Part shown: positions 7,959-16,648 of the stretch, in pieces
Numbering within the stretch: the first letter of the stretch is position 1
Layout: each line of letters opens with the position of its first letter
Made by a program: the position numbers and the translations under genes
Notes under the pieces: generated by a model
The model's database searches: none
What the model was told of the DNA's origin: nothing
What the model saw: only the letters and a program-made list of their open reading frames with translations
Assembly: GCF_002583555.1 (NCBI RefSeq)
Contig: NZ_BEGX01000128.1
Location: forward strand, 1 to 64,000
Direction of reading: 5' to 3'
DNA: 64,000 nt
DNA from: Pseudonocardia sp. N23
Lineage (GTDB): Bacteria; Actinomycetota; Actinomycetes; Mycobacteriales; Pseudonocardiaceae

Positions 7959-9628
7959 CCACCACAGGGCCCGCCACCCTGCCCGATGGGCCGATCGACC
8001 AGAGCAGCCTGAGCCGGGCGCAGAAGGCCCTCCTCGCGCTGTCCGACGACGTCGCCGCGCAGCTCGCCGAAGATCACGGCGTCTGTGTCCGTCCGATCGC
8101 GCTGCGCCGGATCGAGCTGTCCACTGGCCGGGTCGACGTCGTGCCTGTGCCGTGCGGGTCGACGCGGGAGGACAAGTGCCGCCCGTGCGCGGAGAAGGCT
8201 CGGCGGCTTCGGATGGTCCAGTGCCGTCAGGGCTGGCACCTCGAGGACGAGCCGGTCACCGCTCCTGCTGATCCGACGGAGGCGCAGAAGGAGCTGATGG
8301 CGGTCCGTGCCGACCTGCACGCCGCCCACGCGCTCGCCCGGGAGGCCGGTGATGAGACCGAGTGCGAGAACATCGCCGACGCCGTCGCCGAGATCGACGC
8401 GGAGTTGCGCGCCCTCGGGGTTCGGGGGCGCCTGGCCCCGCTCGTCGGCCCGGACCGGCTCCCGGTCAAGCGTTCGACCCGCCGTCGTCAGGACGCTCCG
8501 AACCTGCCGCGTCGGCCGGTGGAGAACCGCACCGTTGGGACGGTCTACGGCGGGCGCTACCGGCCCTCGACGTTCCTGACGCTGACGCTGGACTCGTACG
8601 GGCGGGTGGACAAGAACGGCGCCGCGCTGGATCCGGACCGCTACGACTACCGCCGCGCCGCACGCGACGCCATCCACTTCCCGAAGCTGCTCGACCGGTT
8701 CTGGCAGAACACCCGCCGCTGCGTCGGCTGGGACGTCCAGTACTTCGGCACCGTCGAACCACAGCGCCGTGGAGCGCCGCACTTCCACGCCGCGATCCGG
8801 GGCACGATCTCCCGCGCCGAACTCCGCATGATCGCCGCCGCGACGTATCACCAGGTGTGGTGGCCGCCCCACGACGACCCGACCTACAACGGCGATCACG
8901 TCCCGCGATGGGACGCCCTCGCCTCCTCGTGGGTCGACCCCGACACGCGGGAACCGCTCCCGACCTGGGACGAGGCCACCGACCCCGCCGCCCTCGACGC
9001 GCCCGCGCACACGGTGACGTTCGGCGAGCAGGTCCACGTGAAGGGCATCCTCGGCGGCACCGAAGATGCCGGGCGCCACATCGGCTACCTGACCAAGTAC
9101 CTCACCAAGTCCGTGGGCCAGGCCGCCGGCCTCGACGAGCACGCCACCATCCGCCAGCGCGCGCACGCCCGCCGTCTCGCCGCCGAGCTCGCGGTCACCC
9201 CGTGCTCGCCGCGGTGCCCGATCTGGCTCCTGTTCGGCGTCCAGCCCAAGGGCTCCCGGTCCTCGATGGTGCCCGGGGTCTGCAAGGGCAAGGCCCACCG
9301 GCCCGAACACCTCGGCATCGCCGGCCGCCGGGTCCTCGTCTCCCGGAAGTGGTCCAACAAGAGCCTCGCCGACCACCGGGCCGAGCGATCGTCGTTCGTT
9401 CGGCAACTCCTCGCGAAGGCCGGCGTGCAGCCCGCCTACGCCGTCGATGACGGGCCGTTCGAGTGGGAGACCACCAAGGCCGGCGACCCCGACGTCCCAC
9501 CCCGCCCCGTCCTGCTGCTCCACGCGATCCACCAACGCCAACGCTGGCGCGCCGACTACGACGCCGCCGTCCTGGCCGCCACCGAACCCGAACCCGACTG
9601 TTCGGCAACCGAGAGCGAGGCAGCATGA
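7955..9628 (+). CDS. repSA: Replication initiator protein (RepSA-type HUH endonuclease)
   Basis: A 557-residue rolling-circle initiator. A cysteine cluster (EDKCRPCAEKA) sits near residue 70, suggesting a zinc-binding N-terminus. The HUH metal motif is in RGAPHFHAAIRG near 275, and the probable nicking tyrosine is in HIGYLTKYLTKS near 378-382. The C-terminal segment LLFGVQPKGSRS is also typical of RepSA relatives. It would nick the element's origin after excision and start rolling-circle replication. The ATG overlaps the translocase stop (ATGA). The origin itself is not evident; in relatives it lies within or next to rep. Confidence 0.9.
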   Translation: MTTTGPATLPDGPIDQSSLSRAQKALLALSDDVAAQLAEDHGVCVRPIALRRIELSTGRVDVVPVPCGSTREDKCRPCAEKARRLRMVQCRQGWHLEDEPVTAPADPTEAQKELMAVRADLHAAHALAREAGDETECENIADAVAEIDAELRALGVRGRLAPLVGPDRLPVKRSTRRRQDAPNLPRRPVENRTVGTVYGGRYRPSTFLTLTLDSYGRVDKNGAALDPDRYDYRRAARDAIHFPKLLDRFWQNTRRCVGWDVQYFGTVEPQRRGAPHFHAAIRGTISRAELRMIAAATYHQVWWPPHDDPTYNGDHVPRWDALASSWVDPDTREPLPTWDEATDPAALDAPAHTVTFGEQVHVKGILGGTEDAGRHIGYLTKYLTKSVGQAAGLDEHATIRQRAHARRLAAELAVTPCSPRCPIWLLFGVQPKGSRSSMVPGVCKGKAHRPEHLGIAGRRVLVSRKWSNKSLADHRAERSSFVRQLLAKAGVQPAYAVDDGPFEWETTKAGDPDVPPRPVLLLHAIHQRQRWRADYDAAVLAATEPEPDCSATESEAA

Positions 9629-9813
9629 GCCGGGCCAACGAGCGGCTGACGGTCGCCGAGCTGTGCGCCGAGCTGCGGGTCTCGCGATCGACCTTCTACG
9701 AGTGGCGAGCCAAGGGCCGCGCGCCCCGCTGCATCAAGCTCCCGAACGGCGATCTCCGCGTGCGACGGGTCGAGCTGGAGCGCTGGCTCGACGACCGCGA
9801 GGAGGCCGCCTGA
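9625..9813 (+). CDS. xis: Excisionase (Xis), MerR-like helix-turn-helix
   Basis: A 62-residue basic DNA-binding protein. It has the small winged-helix pattern of excisionases: LTVAELCAELRVSRSTFYEW, then GRAPRCIKLPNGDLRVRR and ELERWLDDRE. It would bend attachment-site DNA and steer the integrase toward excision. The ATG at 9625 overlaps the repSA stop (ATGA), and its stop overlaps the int start (TGATG), so replication, excision and integration are translationally linked. The frame is open further upstream inside repSA, but the overlap start fits the family length. Confidence 0.88.
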   Translation: MSRANERLTVAELCAELRVSRSTFYEWRAKGRAPRCIKLPNGDLRVRRVELERWLDDREEAA

Positions 9814-11255
9814 TGGACACCTCGTACGACGTCAAGATCTGGAAGACAGAGGTCTACACGGGCACGCGGAAGACCACCTATCGCGTCCGGTGGACGGTCG
9901 GTGGCCACCCGTTCAAGGAGTCCTACAGCACCTCTGCGCTCGCCGACTCGGTCCGATCCGACCTGGTCACCGCCGCCCGTCGTGGTGAGGCGTTCGACGT
10001 GGAGTCCGGCCAACCGGTCTCGGTGATCCGCAACGATCGCAAGGTCTCGTGGTTCGACTTCGCTCGGGAGTACTCGGCGATGAAGTGGCCGCACCTGGCG
10101 CCGAACTCGCGTCGCAACACGGCCCGCGCTCTCACGAACGTGACGCTCGCGCTGCTCACCACCGACCGGGGTCGGCCGGACGACCAGGTCCTGCGGAAGA
10201 CGCTCACGGCCTGGGCGTTCAACCACCGTGCCGATCCTGCGGAGGCAACCGACGAGGTGCAGAGCGCCCTCACGTGGCTCTCGCGCAGCACGCGGAACGT
10301 CGGTGACCTCGGCCAGCCGACCGTGGTCCGTACCGCCCTCGACGCCCTCACGCGCAAGGCTGACAAGACGACTGCAGCGCCGGCCACGATCCAGCGGCAA
10401 CGTGGTGTGCTGGTCAACGTCGGCGAGTACGCAGTCGAGCGGGGTCTCCTCTCCCGCAATCCGGTGACTGCCCTGGCCTGGAAGGCGCCCCGGACGGTCA
10501 AGAGCGTCGACAAGCGCGTGGTCGTCAACCCTGACCAGGCGCGCGGCCTCCTCGACGCCGTTCGCACACAGAAGCCCAGCGGGAAGCGGCTGGTGGCCTT
10601 CTTCGGGGCGCTCTACTTCGCCGGCCTGCGCCCGGCCGAGGCCGCAACGCTGCGGACATCGAACCTGTCCCTCCCCGCGGAGGGCTGGGGTGAGCTGCTG
10701 TTGGAGGCCTCCACACCGTCGGCCGGCGCCTCCTGGACCGACTCGGGTCAGCGCCGCGAGGAACGTCAGCTCAAGCACCGTGCTCGCGGCGAGACCCGCG
10801 TCGTCCCGTGCGCGCCTGAGCTGGTGGCGCTCCTCCGGGAGCACCTCGACGCGTTCGGCAACGGCCCGGACGGGCTGCTGTTTCGTGGCCTGCGTGGCGG
10901 TCAGCTCTCGGAGAGCACCTACTGCCGCGTCTGGCGGAAGGCGCGTGTGGACGCCCTGGGCAAGGACGAGGCCAAGACACCGCTCGCCCGGCGGCCCTAC
11001 GACCTCCGGCACGCGGCAGTCTCGACGTGGCTCAACGCGGGGGTTCCGGCCACCCAGGTCGCCGAGTGGGCCGGGCACAGCGTCGCCGTCCTGCTGCAGA
11101 TCTACGCCAAGTCCATGGCCGGTCAGGAGGACGCCGCCCGCCAGCGCATCGCGACCGCTCTGGGCGGTCAAACTTTGGCGCGTATTGGGCGTGAGCAGTC
11201 GGAGAACGCCGGATCCGACCGGACACAGCCGGACAGCACCGGAGCGGACGAGTGA
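9813..11255 (+). CDS. int: Tyrosine recombinase / site-specific integrase
   Basis: A 480-residue phage-type integrase. An N-terminal arm-binding and core-binding region is followed by the catalytic domain with Arg in AGLRPAEA near 272, His and Arg in YDLRHAAVS near 400-406, His in GHSV near 422 and the nucleophile Y431 in LQIYAKSM. All catalytic residues are present, so it should be active. The start ATG shares one base with the xis stop. The gene ends 45 bp from the 3' end of a minus-strand tRNA, the expected attachment site. Open frame upstream of 9813 is a shadow of repSA/xis. Confidence 0.93.
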   Translation: MDTSYDVKIWKTEVYTGTRKTTYRVRWTVGGHPFKESYSTSALADSVRSDLVTAARRGEAFDVESGQPVSVIRNDRKVSWFDFAREYSAMKWPHLAPNSRRNTARALTNVTLALLTTDRGRPDDQVLRKTLTAWAFNHRADPAEATDEVQSALTWLSRSTRNVGDLGQPTVVRTALDALTRKADKTTAAPATIQRQRGVLVNVGEYAVERGLLSRNPVTALAWKAPRTVKSVDKRVVVNPDQARGLLDAVRTQKPSGKRLVAFFGALYFAGLRPAEAATLRTSNLSLPAEGWGELLLEASTPSAGASWTDSGQRREERQLKHRARGETRVVPCAPELVALLREHLDAFGNGPDGLLFRGLRGGQLSESTYCRVWRKARVDALGKDEAKTPLARRPYDLRHAAVSTWLNAGVPATQVAEWAGHSVAVLLQIYAKSMAGQEDAARQRIATALGGQTLARIGREQSENAGSDRTQPDSTGADE

Positions 11256-11299
11256 GCGTCTTCGCAGCTCAGAGGCATGAGCACCCTGGTGTGGCCCGG

Positions 11300-11373
11300 T
11301 GCCCCCGGTGGGATTCGAACCCACACTGTGACCCTTTTAAGGGGCCTGCCTCTGCCGGTTGGGCTACGGGGGC
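11300..11373 (-). tRNA. tRNA with UAA anticodon, class I shape (AICE attachment site)
   Basis: Reading the minus strand, acceptor arms GCCCCCG (11373-11367) and CGGGGGC (11307-11301) pair perfectly. The T arm is GTGGG TTCGAAT CCCAC, and the anticodon stem GGCCC/GGGTC encloses the loop CTTAAAA, giving anticodon UAA (decodes UUA, leucine). The discriminator is A at 11300; the next bases give CCG, so CCA is not encoded. The variable region is only five bases (ACAGT). Normal bacterial tRNA-Leu is class II with a long variable arm, so the amino-acid identity is uncertain. Its 3' end faces int, making it the probable attB/attR site. Confidence 0.82.
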
Positions 11374-11417
11374 GCGGGATGCAGCCTACGGGCGGCACCC
11401 CGCGCCACCGGACGTGC

Positions 11418-12803
11418 TCAGGCCCCGCTGGTGACCGTCTGCTGCTCGGGCAGGTCGGACTCGTCGGCCTCCACCGCCGGCAGGGGCCGGGGCTGGGCCG
11501 GGCCCGCGACGCGGCTGAACTCGGCGCGCGGCTCGTGGATCTGGCCCAGCGCGACGACCTCGCGACCGAGGACCAGGGCGCCGGTCCAGTCGAAGACGAT
11601 CCGGATCCGCCGGTTCCATGTCGGCATCCGGCTGACGTGGTAGGTCCGGTGCATGAACCAGGCGACGATGCCGCGGAGCTTGATGCCGTAGATCTCGGCG
11701 ACGCCCTTGTAGAGCCCGAGGCTCGCGACCGAACCGGCGTAGGAGTGCCGGTACTCGGCGAGCTTGCGGCCGCGGACGTGGGCGACGAGGTTGTCGGCGA
11801 GGACCTTGGCCTGCCGGACGGCGTGCTGGGCCGACGGGCTGGTGCGGGCCTCGGGGTCGTCCTTGGACAGGTCCGGGACCGAGGCGCAGTCGCCGGCACT
11901 GAAGACGTCGGGCATGCCGACGACCTGCAGCATCGCGGTGCAGTCGACGCGGCCGCGGGCGTCGCGGGGCAGGTCGGTGTGCTCGAGCATCGGGCTGGGC
12001 TTGACTCCGGCGGTCCAGATGATCGTGTCGGCGTCGAAGGACTGGCCGTCGTCGAGCTCGACGTGGCCGTCGACCATCGAGTTGACGCGCGTGTCGAGGT
12101 TGACCTCGATGTCGGCGTCGAGGAGGCGTTCGACGGTGTAACGGCCGAGGGTGGGGCCGACCTCGGGCATGATCCGGTTGGCGGCCTCGACGAGGACCCA
12201 GCGGATGTCCTCGCGGTTGACGTTCTCGTAGTACTTGCTGGCGTGGCGGGCCATGTCGGCCAGCTCGGCGAGCGCCTCGATACCGGCGTAGCCGCCGCCG
12301 ACGACGAGGAACGTGAGCAGTTTCCGCCGCATCCGCGGGTCGGTGGTGGTCGAGGCGGCGTCGAGCCGCGACAGGACGTGGTTGCGCAGGTAGATGGCTT
12401 CGCCGACGGTCTTGAAGGCGATGCCGCGCTCGGCGAGCCCGGGGACGGGCAGGGTGCGTGCGACCGAGCCGGGGGCGACGACGAGGACGTCATAGCCCAG
12501 CGTCGTCGAGGTGCCGCTGATGAGGTCGATGGTGACCTCGCGCTTCTCGTGGCTGATCGAGGTGACGCGGCCGTTGACGTGGTGGCACTTGCGCAGCACC
12601 CGGCGCAGCGGCACGACGACGTGGCGCGGCTCGATGGAGCCGGCGGCCGCCTCGGGGAGGAACGGCTGGTAGGTCATGTGGGACTGCGGGTCGATCACCG
12701 TGATGTCGGCCTCGCCGCGGCGCAGTTTCTTCTGCAGGCGCAGCGCGGTGTACATGCCGACGTATCCGCCGCCGACGATGACGATCCTCGTTGTCCGGGC
12801 CAT
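11418..12803 (-). CDS. ndh: Type II NADH dehydrogenase (NAD(P)/FAD-dependent oxidoreductase)
   Basis: A 461-residue flavoprotein that passes electrons from NADH to menaquinone without pumping protons. The first dinucleotide fold is IVIVGGGYVG at 7-16 (FAD) and the second FLVVGGGYAGIEA near 165 (NADH). The FAD-binding aspartate is in VFSAGDCASVPD near 315. The C-terminal part has the amphipathic segment (IYGIKLRGIVAWFMHRTYHV) that attaches such enzymes to the membrane face. Length and motifs fit NDH-2. It is transcribed away from a candidate promoter at 12855-12883, and it is the first host gene beyond the tRNA. Confidence 0.9.
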   Translation of the reverse strand: MARTTRIVIVGGGYVGMYTALRLQKKLRRGEADITVIDPQSHMTYQPFLPEAAAGSIEPRHVVVPLRRVLRKCHHVNGRVTSISHEKREVTIDLISGTSTTLGYDVLVVAPGSVARTLPVPGLAERGIAFKTVGEAIYLRNHVLSRLDAASTTTDPRMRRKLLTFLVVGGGYAGIEALAELADMARHASKYYENVNREDIRWVLVEAANRIMPEVGPTLGRYTVERLLDADIEVNLDTRVNSMVDGHVELDDGQSFDADTIIWTAGVKPSPMLEHTDLPRDARGRVDCTAMLQVVGMPDVFSAGDCASVPDLSKDDPEARTSPSAQHAVRQAKVLADNLVAHVRGRKLAEYRHSYAGSVASLGLYKGVAEIYGIKLRGIVAWFMHRTYHVSRMPTWNRRIRIVFDWTGALVLGREVVALGQIHEPRAEFSRVAGPAQPRPLPAVEADESDLPEQQTVTSGA

Positions 12804-12854
12804 ACCGAAATGCTCCCACTCATCGCGCTCAGGACGAAGCCAGGAGAGCCGATC

Positions 12855-12916
12855 GTGTTACGGCACACCCTTGTGATGGTCAAGACGCCCGATCGGGTGA
12901 TACACGTCGGTAACAC
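12855..12916 (-). promoter_or_regulatory. Candidate ndh promoter with flanking palindromes
   Basis: On the minus strand, TTGACC (12883-12878) and TAACAC (12860-12855) are 17 bp apart, a good -35/-10 pair, 52 bp before the ndh ATG. GTGTTAC at 12855-12861 is inverted as GTAACAC at 12910-12916, and a perfect CCCGATCGGG palindrome lies at 12888-12897, so a repressor or redox regulator could bind here. Confidence 0.4.
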
Positions 12917-12925
12917 GACCTTCGG

Positions 12926-13633
12926 TCATCCGACGATCAGCCCCGCGGCCCGTCCGGCCGCCCCCAGCACGTCCTCGAGCATGGGCGGGGTCAGTTTCCC
13001 GGTGAAGGTGTTCTGCTGGCTGACGTGGTAGCTGCCGAAGACGTGCAGCGGACCCGTCGCCCCGGGCAGCGTCACCGACGCGCCGTGGCCGAACTTCGGC
13101 CGCGGCCGCGGGACGGGCCAGCCGTTGGCCGCCAGAACCGGCAGCAGCGACTGCCAGCCGAACCCGCCGAGCACGACGACGGCCCGCAACGTCGGCGTGA
13201 GCAGCGCCAGCTCGGCGGCGAGCCACCTGCCGCACGTGTCGCGTTCGGTGGGGGTGGGTCTGTTGTCGGGCGGCGCGCAGTGCACGGGCGCGGTGATCCT
13301 GGTGCCGTACAGGGTGAGCCCGTCGTCGGCGGAGACGGAGGTGGGCTGGTTGGCGAGCCCGACGGCGTGCAGGGCGGCGTAGAGGAAGTCACCGGAGCGG
13401 TCGCCGGTGAACATGCGGCCGGTGCGGTTGGCGCCGTGCGCGGCGGGGGCGAGGCCGACGATCAGCAGCGCGGCGTCGGCGGGCCCGAAGCCGGGGACGG
13501 GCCGGCCCCAGTAGGTCTGGTCGCGGAACGCCGCGCGCTTCTCGGTGGCGACCTTCTCCCGCCAGGCGACGAGCCGCGGGCACGCACGGCAGTCGGCCAC
13601 CCGGGCGTCCAGGACGGCGAGGGGCGTGGACAT
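12926..13633 (-). CDS. Family 5 uracil-DNA glycosylase (UdgB-like)
   Basis: A 235-residue DNA repair enzyme that removes uracil, and in this family other deaminated bases, from DNA. C15 and C18 plus two later cysteines (near 115 and 130) would hold a 4Fe-4S cluster. Motif A is GLAPAAHGANRTGR, lacking the polar catalytic residue of family 1, and the DNA-intercalating motif is HVSQQNTFTG. Both are typical of family 5. Its ATG shares one base with the stop of the upstream Ppx/GppA gene, so the two are co-translated. Confidence 0.9.
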   Translation of the reverse strand: MSTPLAVLDARVADCRACPRLVAWREKVATEKRAAFRDQTYWGRPVPGFGPADAALLIVGLAPAAHGANRTGRMFTGDRSGDFLYAALHAVGLANQPTSVSADDGLTLYGTRITAPVHCAPPDNRPTPTERDTCGRWLAAELALLTPTLRAVVVLGGFGWQSLLPVLAANGWPVPRPRPKFGHGASVTLPGATGPLHVFGSYHVSQQNTFTGKLTPPMLEDVLGAAGRAAGLIVG

Positions 13634-14586
13634 CAGGAGATGGAGCGGGCGATCCCGTCGAGGATGTCGTGCTCGGACACGACGATCTCCTCGATCCCGG
13701 TACGCGCGTGCAGCTCGTCGGCGAGCACGGAGACGATGATCGAGCCGGCGGCGATGACGTCGACCCGCCCGGCGTGCAGCGCGCCCATGGCCTCGCGCTC
13801 GGGGCGCGTCGAGGTGACGAGGCGCTGCGAGAGCGCGTGCAGGTCGGCCCGCGAGAGCCGGGACAGGTGCACGGCGTCGGGGTCGTAGGCGGGCAGGTCC
13901 TGGGCGATGCCCGACAGCGTCGTGATGGTGCCGGCGACACCGACCCAGGTCTTCGCGCCGTCGAGGGGGACGGCGGCGAAGGCGTCGGCGAGGATGCCGG
14001 CGGCGACCTCGCGGGCGGCGGCGACATCGCCGGCCGACGGCGGGTCGCCGGGCAGGGAGCGCTCGGTGAGCCGGACACTGCCGACGTCGACGGAGCGGGC
14101 CGCGCGGACGGTGGCGGTGCCGTCGTCGGCGAGGTCACCGATGACGAGCTCGGTGGACCCGCCGCCGACGTCGACGACGACGAACGGCCCGTCGGCGGGG
14201 TCGAGGTCGCCGACGGCGCCGACGAACGACAGCGTGGCCTCCTCGTCCCCGGTGATGACCTCGGCGTCGGAGCCGAGCACCTCGCGGACCATGCCGAAGA
14301 AGTCCTCGCGGTTGGACGCGTCGCGGGTGGCGGAGGTGGCGACCATGCGGACGCGCTCGGTTCCCTTGCGGCGCAGGACCGCGGTGTAGTCGACGAGCGC
14401 GGCGCGGGTGCGCTCGATGGCCTCGGGGTCGAGCCGGCCGGTGGCGTCGACGCCCTTGCCGAGGCGCACGATCCGCATCTCACGGTGCACGTCGCGCAGG
14501 TCGAACCCGCCGGATCCGGTGGTGACGTCGGCGACGAGCAGCCGGATCGAGTTCGTCCCGCAGTCGATGGCGGCCACGCGGGGCAT
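13633..14586 (-). CDS. Ppx/GppA family phosphatase (exopolyphosphatase)
   Basis: A 317-residue member of the actin-like ATPase superfamily that hydrolyses polyphosphate or pppGpp. The two phosphate-binding loops are IDCGTNSIRLLVAD near residues 7-20 and VVDVGGGSTELVIGD near 130-145. At about 320 residues it has only the catalytic half and lacks the HD-type C-terminal domain, like mycobacterial Ppx1/Ppx2. Its position downstream of eno-ftsB-DUF501 matches the M. tuberculosis ppx2 neighbourhood, although here a divergent acyl-CoA dehydrogenase gene separates them. Confidence 0.9.
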   Translation of the reverse strand: MPRVAAIDCGTNSIRLLVADVTTGSGGFDLRDVHREMRIVRLGKGVDATGRLDPEAIERTRAALVDYTAVLRRKGTERVRMVATSATRDASNREDFFGMVREVLGSDAEVITGDEEATLSFVGAVGDLDPADGPFVVVDVGGGSTELVIGDLADDGTATVRAARSVDVGSVRLTERSLPGDPPSAGDVAAAREVAAGILADAFAAVPLDGAKTWVGVAGTITTLSGIAQDLPAYDPDAVHLSRLSRADLHALSQRLVTSTRPEREAMGALHAGRVDVIAAGSIIVSVLADELHARTGIEEIVVSEHDILDGIARSIS

Positions 14587-14695
14587 CGGGTCTCCTCACG
14601 GATCATGGACCGGTCGCGGTCACCGTACGCGGCACGCGGCGGCGGATCGTCCGCGGACGGCCCCGTCGGTGCGTCCGCGCGGTTACCCTCGGACC

Positions 14696-16648
14696 GTGGT
14701 CAGCGGAGAGTCGCACGGGGGCGGACCGACGACGCGGCGGGCCACGGGCACGCGCGGTGCCGTGGACCCGGCCGAGAGCACCCGGCCCGGCGGCGCCGCG
14801 CAGGACCGCGACGACGAGCGCGCGACGGTCCCGTCGCCACGCCCGCCCGACACTCCGGCGTCGGTACCCGCGACCGCGCCCACCCCGGACACGGCCTCCG
14901 CGGCCGACGAGACCGGCAAGAACGAGACCGGCGACAACGAGACCGGCGAGGCGATCAGCGGCCCCGCCGTCGTCCGGCCCCGACCCGCTGGTCCGGCCCG
15001 CCCCGCCACGCCGGTCCCGGCCCACCCCGCGACCGACCTCGGCACCCACGAGGTGACCAACCAGCCGCCACCGCTCGCGGGCTTCGACCCGCTGGCGTGC
15101 GACCCGGCACTGGTCGGCGCCGTCGAGCGCGAGGGCGCGGCCGGCGCGCTGCCGACGTTGCGGCTGCTCGGGGAGAAGGTCGCGTCCGCGGAGTTCCGCG
15201 AGCACGCCCGGCTGGCCAACGAGAACTCCCCCGTCCTGCGCACGCACGACCGCTACGGCCGCCGGATCGACGAGGTCGAGTTCCATCCGTCGTGGCACGC
15301 GCTGATGGAGCTGTCGGTCGGGTGGGGGCTGCACGCCGCGCCGTGGCAGGCGCCGCCGGGCACAGGGGCGCACGTCGCCCGCGCGGCCGGGTTCTACCTG
15401 GTCAGCCAGCTGGAGCAGGGGCACTGCTGCCCGATCTCGATGACGTACGCGTCGGTGCCGGCGCTGCGTCACGACGCGGCGTTGTCGGCGTCGTTCGAGC
15501 CGGGACTGACCGCGCGGATCTACCAGCCGGGGCTCGCGCGGCCGGGCAGCAAGACGGGGCTGCTCGCGGGCATGTCGATGACCGAGAAGCAGGGCGGCTC
15601 CGACGTGCGGACGGGCACGACCGTCGCCGCCCCGTCGGTCGACGGCACCTACCGGCTCACCGGCCACAAGTGGTTCACCTCCGCCCCGATGAACGACCTG
15701 TTCCTGACGTTGGCGCAGGCCCCGGGCGGGCTGACCTGCTTCGTGCTGCCCCGGGTGCTGCCCGACGGGTCGCGCAACGCGATCCGGTTGCAGCGGCTCA
15801 AGGACAAGCTGGGCAACCGTTCCAACGCCTCGGCCGAGCTGGAGTACGACGACGCCCTCGGCTGGCGGCTCGGTGAGGAGGGGCGTGGCGTCGCCACGAT
15901 CATCGAGATGGTGTCGATGACGCGGCTGGACTGCGTGCTCGGCTCGGCCGGGACGATCCGCGCGGCACTGTCGGAGGCCGCCCACCACGTCGCGCACCGC
16001 ACCGCGTTCGGCGAGCGGCTGGCCGCGCAGCCGCTGATGCAGTCGGTCATCGCCGACCTGGCACTGGAGTCCGAGGCGGCGACGGCGCTGGCGCTGCGGC
16101 TGGCAGGCGCGGTCGACCGCGGCGAGACCGAGCTGCTGCGCCTCGCGCTGCCCGCGTCGAAGTACCTGGTGTGCAAGCGAGCCCCGACGGTGGTCGCCGA
16201 GGCGCTGGAGTGCCTGGGCGGCAACGGGTACGTCGAGGAGTCGGGGCTGCCGCGGCTCTACCGGGAGGCGCCGCTGAACTCGATCTGGGAGGGCTCGGGC
16301 AACGTCACGGCCCTCGACGTGCTGCGTGCCGTCACCCGCGAGCCCGACTCGGTGCAGGCCGTCCTGGCGGAGATCGACGCCGCGACGGGCCTCGACCCGT
16401 GGTTCGACCGGGCCGCGAAGGAGCTGCGCACCGAGCTCAAGGCCCGTGAGCAGCGCACCGCCCGCCGGCTGGCCGAGCTGGTCGCGCTGTGCCTGCAGGG
16501 GTCGCTGCTGCTGCGGCACGCCCCGGAGGAGGTGGCGACGGCGTTCGTCGCGTCGCGGTTCCTTCCCGACGGACCGTGGCGCACCGCGGGGACGCTGCCG
16601 GCATCGGCGCACACCGAGGCGCTGCTGGAGCGGGTCAGCCCTCGCTAG
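14696..16648 (+). CDS. AidB-like acyl-CoA dehydrogenase
   Basis: A flavoenzyme of the acyl-CoA dehydrogenase superfamily, AidB/isovaleryl-CoA dehydrogenase branch. The conserved body begins at THEVTNQPPPLAGFDPL; later markers are HCCPISMTYASVPALR, SMTEKQGGSDVRTGT (the FAD-binding region), and a C-terminal LYREAPLNSIWEGSGNV stretch with the catalytic glutamate. AidB relatives bind DNA and protect against alkylation, while others oxidise branched acyl-CoAs. A roughly 110-residue Pro/Ala/Thr/Asp-rich low-complexity leader precedes the body, which is unusual. The GTG at 14696 is chosen because a TACCCT -10 box at 14684-14689 would start transcription at this codon, giving a leaderless message. 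A start closer to the conserved body cannot be excluded. Confidence 0.85.
   Translation: MVSGESHGGGPTTRRATGTRGAVDPAESTRPGGAAQDRDDERATVPSPRPPDTPASVPATAPTPDTASAADETGKNETGDNETGEAISGPAVVRPRPAGPARPATPVPAHPATDLGTHEVTNQPPPLAGFDPLACDPALVGAVEREGAAGALPTLRLLGEKVASAEFREHARLANENSPVLRTHDRYGRRIDEVEFHPSWHALMELSVGWGLHAAPWQAPPGTGAHVARAAGFYLVSQLEQGHCCPISMTYASVPALRHDAALSASFEPGLTARIYQPGLARPGSKTGLLAGMSMTEKQGGSDVRTGTTVAAPSVDGTYRLTGHKWFTSAPMNDLFLTLAQAPGGLTCFVLPRVLPDGSRNAIRLQRLKDKLGNRSNASAELEYDDALGWRLGEEGRGVATIIEMVSMTRLDCVLGSAGTIRAALSEAAHHVAHRTAFGERLAAQPLMQSVIADLALESEAATALALRLAGAVDRGETELLRLALPASKYLVCKRAPTVVAEALECLGGNGYVEESGLPRLYREAPLNSIWEGSGNVTALDVLRAVTREPDSVQAVLAEIDAATGLDPWFDRAAKELRTELKAREQRTARRLAELVALCLQGSLLLRHAPEEVATAFVASRFLPDGPWRTAGTLPASAHTEALLERVSPR

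Larger units (their letters stand above)
1..11307 (+). mobile_element. Integrative and conjugative element (AICE), right-hand part
   Basis: The order regulator, pra, unknown, whiB, FtsK/TraB translocase, RepSA, xis, int, then a tRNA 3' end is the hallmark of the pSAM2/pMEA300/pSE family of actinomycete integrative and conjugative elements. These excise, replicate by rolling circle and transfer as double-stranded DNA with a single FtsK-like protein. The tRNA lies on the minus strand with its 3' end facing int, as expected for integration into a tRNA 3' end, so the right boundary is near 11300-11330. I saw no second copy of the tRNA 3' end in the first 5 kb, so the left boundary is outside the window or too diverged to see. 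Membership of the genes left of 4100 is therefore inferred. All element genes I could check are intact. Confidence 0.8.

Noticed and set aside
12871..12885. CTTGTGATGGTCAAG as a Rex or CRP-type operator for ndh
   Set aside because: Only the outer four bases are symmetrical, and it overlaps a plausible -35 box; too weak to claim.
14603..16612. A 669-codon minus-strand frame across the acyl-CoA dehydrogenase gene
   Set aside because: Low-complexity Arg/Gly product with no motif; the plus-strand enzyme is convincing.
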